From assembly GCA_009780955.1 (NCBI GenBank), contig WQZB01000044.1:1-43511 (forward strand): a stretch of DNA of 43,511 nucleotides. Direction: 5' to 3'. Under the pieces are notes generated by a model. The model was given only the letters and a program-made list of their open reading frames with translations. It was not told the DNA's origin and ran no database searches. The stretch is from Polyangiaceae bacterium. GTDB taxonomy: Bacteria > Myxococcota_A > Polyangia > Polyangiales > Polyangiaceae. Below, piece after piece: positions 8,862-18,489 of the stretch. A program made the position numbers and the translations under genes. The stretch's first letter is position 1. The number at the start of each line of letters is the position of its first letter.

Positions 8862-11372
8862 ATGCCTTTCGACGCCACGTTTGCCATTGGCCTGTCCGTA
8901 GGCGCTGGAGCGCTCGCTTACTCGGCGCCCGCCGAAGTGGGAATCACCATAGGCATCGTGCTTGTGGCAACCGTATGCCTGTCTTCGGTGCGCCCGTCGC
9001 TGTCTCGGGCCACCGGATGGACCCTTGGACCGCGCCTTCTCGCACTCGTGTGCGCCTTGGCATTTGCGTTTTCTGCATTCCGCACACAACGCGTCATTCG
9101 TAGATTTGAGAATGCGCGCATTTCAATTTCGACCGATAGGCGTTGGCCATCGCGCTGTCAGGTGGAAGGGCGCGTCGCGACCTCACCCGCGCGCACGATG
9201 GATGTTGTGCGAGTCGATGTCGATGTCGAGCGCGCAGAATGCGAACGAGGTGCATTACAAGGACAGGAAGGACTGGTCGGCCTCTACGTCCCGGTCGATG
9301 CACCGGCGCTCTCACGTGGCGACCACGTTAAGGTCGTGGCGTCGCTCGCGCCCGGGTATCGCTTCTGGAATGACGGAGCGGCCGATCCCGCGCCGTCGCA
9401 AGCGCATCGCGGCGCAATCCTCTCTGGTGGCGCAGAAGATGTCATCGTAACCAAGCGAACGCATTCGCTGCCAAGCTACATCGATCGCGCACGCGAAATC
9501 GTGCGACGGCGCATCCTTGCAACGTTTCCGCCAGAAACCGAAGGCATGGCTCGCGCGCTCGTTCTCGGCGAATCGGCACTCGATGAAGCCGATCAGAACG
9601 CGTTTCGGCAAAGTGGTTTGTCGCACCTGCTTGCTGTTTCGGGCATGCACCTGGTGCTCGTGGTTGCGTCGTTCGTCGCGGGATTGCGGGCGCTTCTGCT
9701 CCGATGGCAAGCACTTGCCGTTCGCTACGACGTTCATCGCATCGCAGCAGCCATAGGCATTCCAGCAGCGTTTTTTTACGCTGACTTCGCAGGAGCAAGT
9801 GGTTCGGCCATGCGCGCCGCATGGATGAGCGCCGTCGCGCTGCTCGCGCGTGCCCTGGCCCGAAAGCCTGACACGTGGCGCGCGTTCGGCCTGTCGATGG
9901 TTGGAATGGAACTTTTCGATCCGCTCACGGCTTACGACTTGTCGTTCCTTCTGTCAGCCGCTGCGACCTTGGGATTGCTCGCTCTGGGCCCGCCGATTAC
10001 CCGCGCACTCGAAGCGCGCTTGCCATCGTGGGCGACCTTCATCACGCGCCCATTGGCTGCAACAACGGCCGCGTCGGTTGCATGTTCGCCGGTGCTCGCG
10101 TGCATGGCGCCGGAGCTGCCCATTGCGGGCCTGGTGGCAAACCTCGTTGCGGTTCCACTCGGAGAACTTGCGGCGCTGCCGCTTTGCCTCGTGCACGCGG
10201 TGCTCTCGCCCGTGCCAGCGGCCGAACGCGGAACCGCGCTCGCTGCATCTGGCGCACTCGGGCTCGTGCGTATCGTGGCGCGGCGCTTTTCAGCTTTCTC
10301 ATGGGGCATGGTCGCCGTGCCGTTACCAACCGCCGCGGAGCTCTGCGCGCTCGCGGTGTTCGCGCTTGGACTCGGGGTGCTCGCTGGGCGTAGCGTGCAT
10401 TATGCACGTGCATGCAACTCATGGATCGTGCGGAACAAGCGGATCGCGTGGATCGTGGGCAACGCCGCGTTGCTCATCGTGCTCGAACTCGCGGCTCGGG
10501 CTGCCGGCAGCTCGCCCGGTGCGCTGCGCGTGACGTTTGCCGACGTGGGCCAGGGAGATGCAGCTCTCGTCGACTTTCCGGATGGCCGGCTCATGCTCAT
10601 CGACGGCGGCGGCCTCGTTGGCAGTCCCATCGACATGGGACAACGTGTTATCGCCCCGCTTTTGCGGGCCCGCAGGCGCACTTCGATCGATGTCGTCGTG
10701 CTCACGCATCCGCATCCTGATCACTTTGGCGGGTTGCGCACAGGTCTCCGTGGCGTGGATGTCGGCGAGTTTTGGGACACCGGGCAGGGTGAAAGCGAAG
10801 ATCTGAAGGGTGAGTACGCCGAGCTCCTGTCGTCGATGCGCGCGCGTGGGGTGCCCATTCGAAGACCGCAAGACGTTTGCGGATTGCACACATTCGGCAA
10901 CGCGGTCGTCGAAGTACTTGCCCCTTGCGCAAGCGATCCGCGCGAAAACGACCGCGGTCCGAACGACAACTCGTTCGTCTTTCGCATTCGCTACGGCGCG
11001 CGCGCCTTTTTGTTTGTCGGCGATGCCGAGCGCGCAGAAGAATACGAGCTCGTGGACCTTGCGCGGGGCAAGCTGCATGCCGACGTGCTCAAAGTCGGCC
11101 ACCATGGCAGCCGCACCTCGTCAACCAAGGAGATGCTCGAAGCTGTGTCGCCACGCGCAGCCATTATCTCGTGCGGCGTGCGCAATCGCTTCGGGCACCC
11201 TCACCCCAATACGCTGCTCGGGCTGGCCCGTGCGGGCATCACGACGTACCGCACCGATCACGACGGCAGCGTGATGGCGTGGACCGACGGACGCACTCTC
11301 GACGTTCAATCTCTTTCGACAATGCCAATGTACGGCAGGTTTCGGTACTTTTCGGCGACGTCGAGCCCGTAG
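8862..11372 (+). CDS. comEC: DNA internalization channel protein ComEC/Rec2
   Basis: An 836-aa protein containing all three family modules. The first is an N-terminal DUF4131/OB region (about 30-190). The second is a polytopic competence domain with [18 protein letters not shown] (about 250-500) and many hydrophobic helices. The third is a C-terminal metallo-beta-lactamase domain with [10 protein letters not shown] near residue 615 and [10 protein letters not shown] later. ComEC forms the inner-membrane channel that takes up single-stranded DNA; the lactamase-like domain is thought to degrade the other strand. No other com genes are in the window. The last 67 bp overlap the 3' end of hpt on the opposite strand. 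Confidence 0.93.
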   Translation: MPFDATFAIGLSVGAGALAYSAPAEVGITIGIVLVATVCLSSVRPSLSRATGWTLGPRLLALVCALAFAFSAFRTQRVIRRFENARISISTDRRWPSRCQVEGRVATSPARTMDVVRVDVDVERAECERGALQGQEGLVGLYVPVDAPALSRGDHVKVVASLAPGYRFWNDGAADPAPSQAHRGAILSGGAEDVIVTKRTHSLPSYIDRAREIVRRRILATFPPETEGMARALVLGESALDEADQNAFRQSGLSHLLAVSGMHLVLVVASFVAGLRALLLRWQALAVRYDVHRIAAAIGIPAAFFYADFAGASGSAMRAAWMSAVALLARALARKPDTWRAFGLSMVGMELFDPLTAYDLSFLLSAAATLGLLALGPPITRALEARLPSWATFITRPLAATTAASVACSPVLACMAPELPIAGLVANLVAVPLGELAALPLCLVHAVLSPVPAAERGTALAASGALGLVRIVARRFSAFSWGMVAVPLPTAAELCALAVFALGLGVLAGRSVHYARACNSWIVRNKRIAWIVGNAALLIVLELAARAAGSSPGALRVTFADVGQGDAALVDFPDGRLMLIDGGGLVGSPIDMGQRVIAPLLRARRRTSIDVVVLTHPHPDHFGGLRTGLRGVDVGEFWDTGQGESEDLKGEYAELLSSMRARGVPIRRPQDVCGLHTFGNAVVEVLAPCASDPRENDRGPNDNSFVFRIRYGARAFLFVGDAERAEEYELVDLARGKLHADVLKVGHHGSRTSSTKEMLEAVSPRAAIISCGVRNRFGHPHPNTLLGLARAGITTYRTDHDGSVMAWTDGRTLDVQSLSTMPMYGRFRYFSATSSP

Positions 11373-11851
11373 CCAACGACAAACTTGTCGTCGATGGAAA
11401 ATCCAAGGTAGTCGATGTTCACCGCCACGCGGGCGCGCGTCGGTTTCGACAGCAGCGAGCAAACCGCAATAGAGCGAGGGCCGCGCGTGCGTAACAAGTC
11501 CATCATGTGGAGCACGGTGAGCCCGGTATCGACGATGTCTTCAACGATGAGAACGTCGTCGCCCGCAATGGGTGCTGCAAGATCTTGGGTGATCTGCACG
11601 ACACCGCTCGACTCCGTGCCATCGCCGTAGGACCGCACACCAAAGAAGTCGATGCGCAGGTTCGGAAGCTCGATCGCGCGGCATAAGTCGGCAGCAAAAA
11701 GGAAGCTTCCTTTGAGAACAACGACAAGAACCAAGTTCCTGCCCGCATACGCCTTGGCGATTTCGACCCCGAGCTCGCTCACTCGGGCCAAAATGGTCTC
11801 GGCGGAAAGCATCATAACGACGTGTTCGCTCACAATGTGTGAATGAGTCAC
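11306..11851 (-). CDS. hpt: hypoxanthine phosphoribosyltransferase
   Basis: A 181-aa purine-salvage enzyme that joins PRPP to hypoxanthine or guanine. VEDIVDTG (103-110) is the PRPP-binding loop, [11 protein letters not shown] (47-57) is the early PPi-binding loop, and [11 protein letters not shown] is the flexible catalytic loop. The end [12 protein letters not shown] is typical of the family. The start at 11851 is GTG; internal ATGs at codons 13-14 (11815, 11812) give a length closer to common homologues and may be the true start. It is last in a same-strand run after rarA and a receiver gene (gaps 39 and 24 bp) and overlaps the end of comEC by 67 bp. Confidence 0.93.
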   Translation of the reverse strand: MTHSHIVSEHVVMMLSAETILARVSELGVEIAKAYAGRNLVLVVVLKGSFLFAADLCRAIELPNLRIDFFGVRSYGDGTESSGVVQITQDLAAPIAGDDVLIVEDIVDTGLTVLHMMDLLRTRGPRSIAVCSLLSKPTRARVAVNIDYLGFSIDDKFVVGYGLDVAEKYRNLPYIGIVERD

Positions 11852-11875
11852 CTTGACGTGGTCCGGCGTAAAGAG

Positions 11876-12358
11876 TCAAAAGTGACTACGAGGTGGAGAT
11901 TCGCGTGCATCGTAAAGCGAAAGAATTGCCTCGACGAGCGCATCGAGATCGACGGGCTTTGGCACATGGAGGTCGAACCCCGCATCCAATGCGAGCGCAC
12001 GATGGCTTGTGCCTGCATACGCAGTAACGGCAATGGCCGGTGTGCGTCCGCCATTGCTCTCGCTCAAGGCTCGAATGCGCCTTATGAGGGCATAACCGTC
12101 CTCGTTGGGCATTGCGATATCAGAGACGATGACGTGCGGCTGCCCGGCTTTGAATAGAGCAAATGCATCACGGGCATTCGAAGCAACGAACACCGTGGCG
12201 TGCCGCTGCTCGAGAAGCGTAAGCAACAACTCCCGCGCGTCGTCGTCGTCGTCGACCGCAAGCACGACGACGCCCTCGAGCGACCGCTTGGATCCCCGCG
12301 GCGCGTGCAGAGTCGAGAGCGAGGTGGCGGCGTTCCGCGCAGCCCGCGCGGTCGTCAT
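11876..12358 (-). CDS. receiver-domain protein (hybrid-kinase type receiver)
   Basis: 160 aa. A basic, Ser/Ala-rich leader of about 28 residues is followed by a complete receiver: VVVLAVDDDDDARELL (acidic pocket), VSDIAMPNEDGY (phosphoacceptor Asp), IAVTAYAG (Thr), and FDLHVPKPVD (Lys). This motif set is the one usually found at the C-terminus of hybrid histidine kinases, so the gene may be a detached receiver. The run of five Asp codons comes from a GTC repeat on the plus strand (12236-12262). A later start near LEGVVVL is possible. Neighbours are rarA upstream and hpt downstream on the same strand. Confidence 0.82.
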   Translation of the reverse strand: MTTARAARNAATSLSTLHAPRGSKRSLEGVVVLAVDDDDDARELLLTLLEQRHATVFVASNARDAFALFKAGQPHVIVSDIAMPNEDGYALIRRIRALSESNGGRTPAIAVTAYAGTSHRALALDAGFDLHVPKPVDLDALVEAILSLYDARESPPRSHF

Positions 12359-12397
12359 GGCAGCCGCTGGCCCGGCACAAGTTCCACGGACATGGTA

Positions 12398-13783
12398 CTA
12401 GCGCGTACCACGTACGGATGCGAGGCGCGCGCGAATGCGGGCTTCTTCGCCGCGATCGGTCGGGACGTAGATGGATTCGCCAACAATCGCGTCGGGCAAA
12501 TAGGTCTCGCCCGGCGCGACACCGCCGTCGTAGTCGTGCGCATACTTGTAGCCATCGCCGTAACCCTCTTGTTTCATCAGTTTCGTGACGGCATTGCGTA
12601 GCTTCATGGGCACAGGAAGTGTTCCATGGGCCTCGACGAGCGCCTTGGCGCGCTCAAGGGCATTTTTTACCGCATTCGACTTGGGCGAGCATGCCAGATA
12701 AAGCGCGGCGTGTGTAAGTGGATAGATCCCTTCCGGCATTCCCATACGACGGAACGCAGCGTCGGCGCTCGTGACAACGAGAAGCGCACGAGGGTCGGCG
12801 TTGCCAATGTCTTCACTTGCGAAAATGAGCATACGCCGCAGAACGAAGAGCGGATCATCACCTGCCTTGAGCATGCGCATCATCCAGTAAACCGAGGCGT
12901 CAGGATCGGAGCCGCGCATGGATTTGATGAACGCGCTAACAACGTTGTAATGCTCCTCGCCCGCTTTGTCGTAAAGAAGCGGCGCTTTCTCGTTGGATGC
13001 AGCCAGAGCCTTGGTGGTGACGCTCGTTTCGCCGCACGCTTGCACGTATTCGGCAGCCGCCTCGAGAATGGCAAGCGCGCGCCGGGCGTCGCCGCGTGCA
13101 AGTTGGGCGATCGCGCGCACGGCTTGGTCGTCGGCAGAAAGCTGTGCCCACCCAAGACCGCGCTCCGCATCGGAAAGCGCGCGGCGAACAAGGGTAGCAA
13201 GCGCTTCTTCGGAAAGCGCTTCGAGGCGAAAAACTTTGCATCGCGAAAGCAGCGCCGCGTTGACGGCAAACGATGGATTTTCCGTTGTTGCACCAACAAG
13301 GGTGATGATGCCGGCTTCCACATGAGGCAGAAAGGCGTCTTGCTGTGCCTTGTTGAAGCGATGAATTTCGTCAACGAACACCAGCGTGCGCTCTGCCTTA
13401 TAGGCGCGACGTTCGCGCGCGGCACTAACGATGTCGCGCAGCTCCTGGATGCTACCAAGCACGGCGGGGAACGACACGAACACCGACGTGGTTCGAGCAG
13501 CGATGACTCGCCCAAGTGTGGTTTTGCCGACACCCGGAGGCCCCCACAGAATCATCGAGGGGACGCGATCGCTATCGATCGCGTTGGCGAGAAAGCTTGT
13601 TGGGCCGAGCACATGCGTCTGACCGACAAACTCGCTCAAAAGTGACGGGCGCATGCGCTCGGCAAGTGGAATCGCCCCAGAGCGAATGGCTTGGCGTTTC
13701 GATACGGCTTCGAAAAGCGTATTGCTTTGCGACGCTGCGAACCCATCGCCGCTGCCGCCTGTTTTGCTGCGCCCGCGTACCAC
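12398..13783 (-). CDS. rarA: replication-associated recombination protein A (MgsA/WRNIP1 family AAA ATPase)
   Basis: A 461-aa clamp-loader-like AAA+ ATPase that acts at stalled replication forks. Walker A is GPPGVGKT (81-88), and Walker B is FVDEIHRF with Asp138-Glu139. The sensor region is VGATTENPSF, and the C-terminal tetramerization domain holds KSMRGSDPDASVYWMMRML and SEDIGNADPRAL, both highly characteristic. The length is normal. The start is GTG at 13783. The TPR gene on the other strand starts about 70 bp away, so the two share a short divergent promoter region. Confidence 0.95.
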   Translation of the reverse strand: MVRGRSKTGGSGDGFAASQSNTLFEAVSKRQAIRSGAIPLAERMRPSLLSEFVGQTHVLGPTSFLANAIDSDRVPSMILWGPPGVGKTTLGRVIAARTTSVFVSFPAVLGSIQELRDIVSAARERRAYKAERTLVFVDEIHRFNKAQQDAFLPHVEAGIITLVGATTENPSFAVNAALLSRCKVFRLEALSEEALATLVRRALSDAERGLGWAQLSADDQAVRAIAQLARGDARRALAILEAAAEYVQACGETSVTTKALAASNEKAPLLYDKAGEEHYNVVSAFIKSMRGSDPDASVYWMMRMLKAGDDPLFVLRRMLIFASEDIGNADPRALLVVTSADAAFRRMGMPEGIYPLTHAALYLACSPKSNAVKNALERAKALVEAHGTLPVPMKLRNAVTKLMKQEGYGDGYKYAHDYDGGVAPGETYLPDAIVGESIYVPTDRGEEARIRARLASVRGTR

Positions 13784-13852
13784 TCTGAAAGATTAGCAGA
13801 CGATCGCATGATGGCGTGTTCTCGCAGCTTGTACAAAGGTCGATCCAGAGGC

Positions 13853-15883
13853 ATGAACACTGTGATGACAAGCCCGCGTTCGGTGGTGATCCCTTTCGGC
13901 GTTCCCGACGAGGGGCGCGGGCTCGGGCTCGGCCTCGCGGCGCTCGTGCATAGCTTTGCGCAGATCGACGGCGAGGGCGTCGCGCTTGCCCAACTACTCG
14001 CACGCGCATCATGCTCTGAGCCACGCGCCAACGAGAATGGCTACGACGAGCATGGCGACAACGAGAGCGATGCAGACGCCGAGAACCTACCGGAGGCGAT
14101 CGAACACGCAACCTCGTTGCCCGACCAGCCGGCGGCGCCTGTCGAGGCCTTCATTCCGCCGCGCGCGTGGAAAGATCTCACGGGCTCGGGCAGCATGCCG
14201 TCCGATGTGAGCATCGTCGTGACCGGAACATTCGAGCCTCCGATCGGCGGTCGTGGACTCATCCAGCTTCTCGTGTTCGATGCAAAGAACGGCTACACGC
14301 GGGCAAAGGCCGAGGCCCATGTCGACGGAGACAACGCAGGGCAAACTCTGCTCGCGGCGTTCGACGAGGTCTGGTCGCAGCTCGGTGGCGAGCTTGGCAC
14401 GGTGCGCGACATCGGCGACTTGTCATGGGATGCGCTCGAAAGCGTGCTGCGCGCCGAGCGGTGTGCGCTGCACGATCCGCTGCGTGGCGGACCTCACGAT
14501 CGGCTCGCAGCCATGGCGCATCTTGGCCGGGCGATTTTCGATGCGCCTGATGCACGATTTCCGGCGAGCAGGCTCGCGGCGCTTGCGCTCGACACGGCCT
14601 TTTGCGCGCCACTCGACGGCAAGCTCGCCGACGCCGCGCTTCGTGCGCTCGTGAGGGCAACCGAAGACGCGCCGAAGAACGCCGAGCTGCTCGAAGCCGT
14701 GGCAGCCTTTCACATGCGCGCGGGCAACGGCGCAGAAGCCGAGAAGTGCGCGCACGAAGCCCTTTTGCTCACGCCAGGACGGCCACGTCTTTATGCGCTC
14801 GTCTCCGAAGCTCGCCGGGCGCGCGGCGATCTGCCGGGTGCGCTTTCGGCGATCGAAGACGGGCTCCTTCACGGCGCGACCGATCCGCTTCTCAACACCG
14901 AGCGTGGAATCGTGCTCGCCGAGCGTGGAAATCTCGATGAGGCCGAGAGCGCGTGGCGCATGGTGCTCGACATTTGTCCTATGTATGCACCTGCATTCAC
15001 CAACCTCGCATCGCTCTCCATGGAGCGAAAAGACACGGCCGCTGCCGCAGGTCTCGTCGATATGGTCCTTGTCGCATGCAGCCGTGGCGGCGCGTCGCCA
15101 GAGATGCTCCGTCGTTCGATCCAGCTCTTGCTCGCAGCCGAACCCGAGGGAATCGCGCGGGCAGCCCGCGTGAACAAGCTTGCCTGCGCGCTCGTGGAAA
15201 CAACGCCGAACGATCCCTGGGTGCACCTGGTGCTCGCGCGTGCCGCCTCAAAAATGGGCAATCGAATGGGTGCCATAAGAAGGCTCGCTCTGGTCGAAAA
15301 GCTTGCCCCGTCCTCGGTTTCTGCATCCGAAGCGCAGCGCGGAAAATTCGCGCTCGAACAGCCGCAAGCATCGCTCGAGATCGATGCGGTGCTCCGCGCG
15401 GCCTATGGTGCGACGGCCGCCGATCTCGACGCCGTTGCTGCGCGTGCACGAAGCCTTGCGATCGCGTACCCGGTTTGGCATGCATTCTTTGCCGCGGGGA
15501 TCGCCGAGCGACGGCGCGAACGATGGCGCGATGCGCGCGATGCCTTCACGAGCGCCATTCGTTTGTCGGCGGGCGCGACCCCAGCACACATGGAAATCGT
15601 CGCGGCCCACATTGCCCTCGGCGATCCAGCGTCGGCGCTCGCCCATGCGCGGCGCGCATGCGAACTTGGCGGCGAAACCGCGCGCTCGCTCGCAGTGCTG
15701 GCAACCGCGCTGCTCGCGGTGGGTGATCACGAAGAGGCACGCCAAGCGATCGATCGCGCGCTCGATCTCGATACGACCAACGAGGCCAATCGCGCGCTCG
15801 CCGAGCGCATCCGCGCCGGGCGCCGTCGCACGAGCACACTCATGCGGTTGCGGGAAGTATTCGCCCGCTGGCGCCGCTCCTAG
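13853..15883 (+). CDS. TPR-repeat protein of unknown function
   Basis: 676 aa. The N-terminal 60 residues include VVIPFGVPDEGRGLGLGLAA, followed by an acidic stretch (DEHGDNESDADAENLPEA). Residues of about 100-210 form an unrecognised alpha/beta domain (VVTGTFEPPIGGRGLIQLLV). The rest is helical TPR repeats, for example LLEAVAAFHMRAGNGAEAEK, AEKCAHEALLLTPGRPRLYA and GNLDEAESAWRMVLDICPMY. No signal peptide or membrane helix is visible, so it is probably a cytoplasmic scaffold. The reading frame is open further upstream to 13691, but that would overlap rarA by 93 bp. I prefer the ATG at 13853; GTG 13862 or ATG 13865 fit the AGAGG at 13847-13851 better. Confidence 0.75.
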   Translation: MNTVMTSPRSVVIPFGVPDEGRGLGLGLAALVHSFAQIDGEGVALAQLLARASCSEPRANENGYDEHGDNESDADAENLPEAIEHATSLPDQPAAPVEAFIPPRAWKDLTGSGSMPSDVSIVVTGTFEPPIGGRGLIQLLVFDAKNGYTRAKAEAHVDGDNAGQTLLAAFDEVWSQLGGELGTVRDIGDLSWDALESVLRAERCALHDPLRGGPHDRLAAMAHLGRAIFDAPDARFPASRLAALALDTAFCAPLDGKLADAALRALVRATEDAPKNAELLEAVAAFHMRAGNGAEAEKCAHEALLLTPGRPRLYALVSEARRARGDLPGALSAIEDGLLHGATDPLLNTERGIVLAERGNLDEAESAWRMVLDICPMYAPAFTNLASLSMERKDTAAAAGLVDMVLVACSRGGASPEMLRRSIQLLLAAEPEGIARAARVNKLACALVETTPNDPWVHLVLARAASKMGNRMGAIRRLALVEKLAPSSVSASEAQRGKFALEQPQASLEIDAVLRAAYGATAADLDAVAARARSLAIAYPVWHAFFAAGIAERRRERWRDARDAFTSAIRLSAGATPAHMEIVAAHIALGDPASALAHARRACELGGETARSLAVLATALLAVGDHEEARQAIDRALDLDTTNEANRALAERIRAGRRRTSTLMRLREVFARWRRS

Positions 15884-15900
15884 ACCGCTTTCAAGCGGTC
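15883..15900. terminator. bidirectional terminator hairpin between TPR gene and yggS
   Basis: GACCGCT (15883-15889) pairs perfectly with AGCGGTC (15894-15900) around the loop TTCA. The stem begins in the TAG stop of the TPR gene and ends directly at the stop codon of yggS on the other strand, a classic position for a shared terminator. The U-tract is weak in both directions. Confidence 0.6.
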
Positions 15901-16590
15901 TTAGCGAGAGCCGAAAATAGCGGACCCGACGCGTACCATCGTTGCGCCGCAGGCAATCGCGATTTCAAGATCGTGACTCATACCCATGGACAGATCGGGC
16001 AGGCGGTTTCGGCCGCCGTGGCGCGTTTGCAACGAAACAAGCGCCATGAACGCATGACGTGCACTTTCGAGATCGGGCGGGGGCATCGTCATCAGACCAC
16101 GGAGCTTCAGAGCTGGCTGGCGGTCGACGGCGTCGAGCAAGAACTCGAGTTCGCCCGGCGACACACCATGCTTCTGCGGTTCGGCGCCAACGTTCACTTC
16201 GACGAGCACGGGCAGCTGCCTCTGCGCGTTGCCATAGCCCTCGCTCCCCGCGCGCTTGCCTAGCTCGCGGGCAACCGTCGGCGTGTCGAGCGTGTGCACC
16301 ACATGGGCGGCATGCGCGACATGCTTTGCCTTGTTCGACTGAAGATGGCCGATGTAATGCCACTCGATGTCGGCAAGGTCCGCTAGCGCACTAGCCTTGT
16401 GCGTGAGTTCTTGCGCGTAGTTCTCGCCAAAGGCACGCTGGCCTGCTTCGTACGCCTCGCGCACGGCTTCGGCTGGCTTCGTTTTCGACACGGCAATGAG
16501 TTTGATCTCGCTCGGATCGCGCGAGCACGCCATGGCTGCGCGCGTGATTCGAGCGCGAACTCGTGCGAGCGCCTCGGCGATGGGGCTCAA
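15901..16590 (-). CDS. yggS: pyridoxal phosphate homeostasis protein
   Basis: A 229-aa PLP-binding protein of the YggS/PROSC family: an alanine-racemase-like barrel without known catalysis that buffers free pyridoxal phosphate. KLIAVSKTKP carries the PLP lysine; FGENYAQEL, WHYIGHLQSNKAKH and LSMGMSHDLEIAI are family hallmarks. The end VRVGSAIFGSR is the usual C-terminus. I place the start at a TTG (16590) that overlaps the TGA of the upstream methyltransferase. GGAG sits 6 nt before it and the resulting length is the family norm. Translation is therefore probably coupled to that gene. The frame is open further upstream, but that part is the methyltransferase sequence in another frame. Confidence 0.92.
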   Translation of the reverse strand: MSPIAEALARVRARITRAAMACSRDPSEIKLIAVSKTKPAEAVREAYEAGQRAFGENYAQELTHKASALADLADIEWHYIGHLQSNKAKHVAHAAHVVHTLDTPTVARELGKRAGSEGYGNAQRQLPVLVEVNVGAEPQKHGVSPGELEFLLDAVDRQPALKLRGLMTMPPPDLESARHAFMALVSLQTRHGGRNRLPDLSMGMSHDLEIAIACGATMVRVGSAIFGSR

Positions 16591-17441
16591 CGCTTGCTCC
16601 AGCCGCGACGAACGCGTGCATGCCAGATCATCACGTCGGAAGTTGCGGTGAGCGGGCCGCCTTGGAAGTCGCCGAGCACTTTTTCGACCTCGAAGCCATT
16701 GTAGTAGAGAAGCGCTTCCCACTCTTGCGGGAAGAATTGCCGATGCGATAACGGCGTCATAAATAAACTACCTTTTGGGGCACCTTCGGCACCTTGTTTT
16801 TTTTGCCCCGCAGGCTCGAAGCACATCGACACGAAGGCGATTTGCCGTACGCGGTCGTAGTCGAAATATTCGTAGTATTTGACTCGCCCGGCCGTGGGGT
16901 GAACGAACTGTGGGCAACGATGAGGCTTGGTTGGGTCTCGCGTCAAATCTTCGAGAACTGGCATTCCGATATCGACAACCAATTCGCCGCTCGGAACAAG
17001 ATGCTGCCTTACGCACGCAAGCCAACGCTCAACATCGCGCCGAGCGTAAAGGTGCAACGCCGTGTTGAATGTGCAAAGTACAAGTGGAAAGCGTCGACCA
17101 AGTCGCACGCCGCGCATGTCGCCACGCCGCACCGTTACGCGGTCGCGAACCTCGCGGCTTTCGTGTTCGAGGCGCGCGCGCAGATCGCCCAGCATGGCCT
17201 TTGATAAATCAATGCCAAAAACTTTGGTGCCCATGCGCGCAATGGGCAGCGCGATGCGCCCATTGCCAATGCCGTATTCAAGAACACACGGGTAGGCAAC
17301 GGCGAGCTCGGTGTAGTATGCAACGTCGTCGACTTGCCCGCCGTAGGCGTGATCGTAATACGCTGGATCTTCGTAGTGAGCGCGCGAGCCAATTTCGAGC
17401 TCGCGATCGCGCCCACGATTGCGTTCGCGCTCGCGCTGCAC
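16587..17441 (-). CDS. SAM-dependent methyltransferase (class I)
   Basis: 284 aa with a GTG start. After a basic leader, YYDHAYGGQVDDVAYYTELA is followed by the SAM-binding motif LEYGIGNGRIALPIA (motif I) and VFGIDLSKAML, ending in the acidic residue that binds the ribose. VLCTFNTALHLY is motif III. The substrate cannot be read from the sequence. The gene lies between rpoZ (35 bp upstream) and yggS (4-bp overlap downstream), all on the minus strand, so it is in one operon with both. No membrane segment is visible. Confidence 0.85.
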   Translation of the reverse strand: MQRERERNRGRDRELEIGSRAHYEDPAYYDHAYGGQVDDVAYYTELAVAYPCVLEYGIGNGRIALPIARMGTKVFGIDLSKAMLGDLRARLEHESREVRDRVTVRRGDMRGVRLGRRFPLVLCTFNTALHLYARRDVERWLACVRQHLVPSGELVVDIGMPVLEDLTRDPTKPHRCPQFVHPTAGRVKYYEYFDYDRVRQIAFVSMCFEPAGQKKQGAEGAPKGSLFMTPLSHRQFFPQEWEALLYYNGFEVEKVLGDFQGGPLTATSDVMIWHARVRRGWSKR

Positions 17442-17476
17442 TTGCCGTAACGATCGTTTGGACGAATGCGCCGGGC

Positions 17477-17719
17477 TCAGTACAAGCCCGAGCGGTTCAT
17501 ATGCTCAATCCAGTCTTGCACGGCGTCGTTGCTTGCACGATCGAAGTGGACCTGGCCGGCGGCGATCTCTCGAAGTGCAGTGACGGCCGGCTTGTTCTTC
17601 GAGTGAACAAGAGGGCCTGCCCCCTTCATGAGCTGGCGCGTGCGGCGTGCAGCAAGAATAACGAGCGCGAAACGGTTTTCTTCACGCTCGAGGCAATCTT
17701 CAACGGTAACACGCGCCAT
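17477..17719 (-). CDS. rpoZ: DNA-directed RNA polymerase omega subunit
   Basis: An 80-aa small polymerase subunit that helps fold the beta' subunit and contributes to the ppGpp site in Proteobacteria. [20 protein letters not shown] and [15 protein letters not shown] are the defining N-terminal sequence. [18 protein letters not shown] is the usual central part. I chose the ATG at 17719 because the family begins there; the open frame extends 10 codons further. It is the first gene of the rpoZ-methyltransferase-yggS operon. In many bacteria rpoZ sits by gmk and spoT; neither is here. Confidence 0.95.
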   Translation of the reverse strand: MARVTVEDCLEREENRFALVILAARRTRQLMKGAGPLVHSKNKPAVTALREIAAGQVHFDRASNDAVQDWIEHMNRSGLY

Positions 17720-17831
17720 AATATTCTCGCTAGTTCGAAGGCGGACCATAAGCAGCCTGCCAACTTTGAAAATTGTAGGGTAGTCGCAGGCCGCTAGACC
17801 GGCAAGCTCTTAAGGTTAATTGTGAGCACCG

Positions 17832-18467
17832 ATGATGACGCTTTTGTTCGCCAGGCATGGCGAGACCGCTGACAACACGAATCGAGTTTTTCAAGGGCAG
17901 CGCGGCGGAGGCCTGTCACCGCGGGGTCGCACGCAAGCACAAAGGCTTGCGGCTCGCATGCGCACAGCAAGCCTCGACGCGATCGTGGCAAGCGATCTCG
18001 AGCGCGCGGCGGAGACCGCGCGCATCATCGGCGCGGCCACCAAACTCGTGCCCGCATTCGATCGCGATCTGCGCGAGATCGACGTCGGAGCGTGGTCGGG
18101 CAAAAGCTACGAGGAAATAAAAAAAATGTTCCCAGACGAATGGGCCGCGTGGTCGGCTGGACAAGACATTGCGCGCGGAGGCGGCGAAACCTACGCGGCG
18201 ATCGCCGAGCGCGTTGCGCGCGCCGTTTCGCGCATCATCGCCTCGCACGAGAACGAGCGCGTTCTCGTGGTTTCGCACGGCGGCGCCGTCCGCAGCTACA
18301 TCGCGAAAATTCTCGGTGTTCTTGGGGCACAGGGCATGCGCGCGCTCTCCGGCCTTGGCAACGCGAGCCTCACAGTCATCGAGATCGAGAGCGAACGCGC
18401 CGTGCTCCGCGCATGGAACGACACGGCCCATCTCGAAGGGATGTCGGTCGACGATCGCGCCGACTGA
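17832..18467 (+). CDS. histidine phosphatase (phosphoglycerate mutase/CobC-like)
   Basis: A 211-aa branch-1 histidine phosphatase. ARHGETADN gives the catalytic RHG with His9. SDLERAAETARI, the Glu in LREIDVGAWSGKSYEEI, and VVSHGGAVRSYI with the second His complete the active site. Members include alpha-ribazole phosphatase, broad phosphatases and cofactor-dependent mutases; no cobalamin gene is nearby, so the substrate stays open. It is followed 22 bp later by the Uma2 gene on the same strand and is divergent from rpoZ (112 bp). Confidence 0.88.
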   Translation: MMTLLFARHGETADNTNRVFQGQRGGGLSPRGRTQAQRLAARMRTASLDAIVASDLERAAETARIIGAATKLVPAFDRDLREIDVGAWSGKSYEEIKKMFPDEWAAWSAGQDIARGGGETYAAIAERVARAVSRIIASHENERVLVVSHGGAVRSYIAKILGVLGAQGMRALSGLGNASLTVIEIESERAVLRAWNDTAHLEGMSVDDRAD

Positions 18468-18489
18468 ATTGACGTGCTAAAATGAACTC

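Noticed and set aside
12236..12262. GTC trinucleotide repeat as a possible microsatellite
   Set aside because: It encodes the Asp run of the receiver's acidic pocket; five units are too few to suggest phase variation and the frame would break.
12626..13645. Plus-strand open frame of 339 codons
   Set aside because: Antisense to rarA; no recognisable domain.
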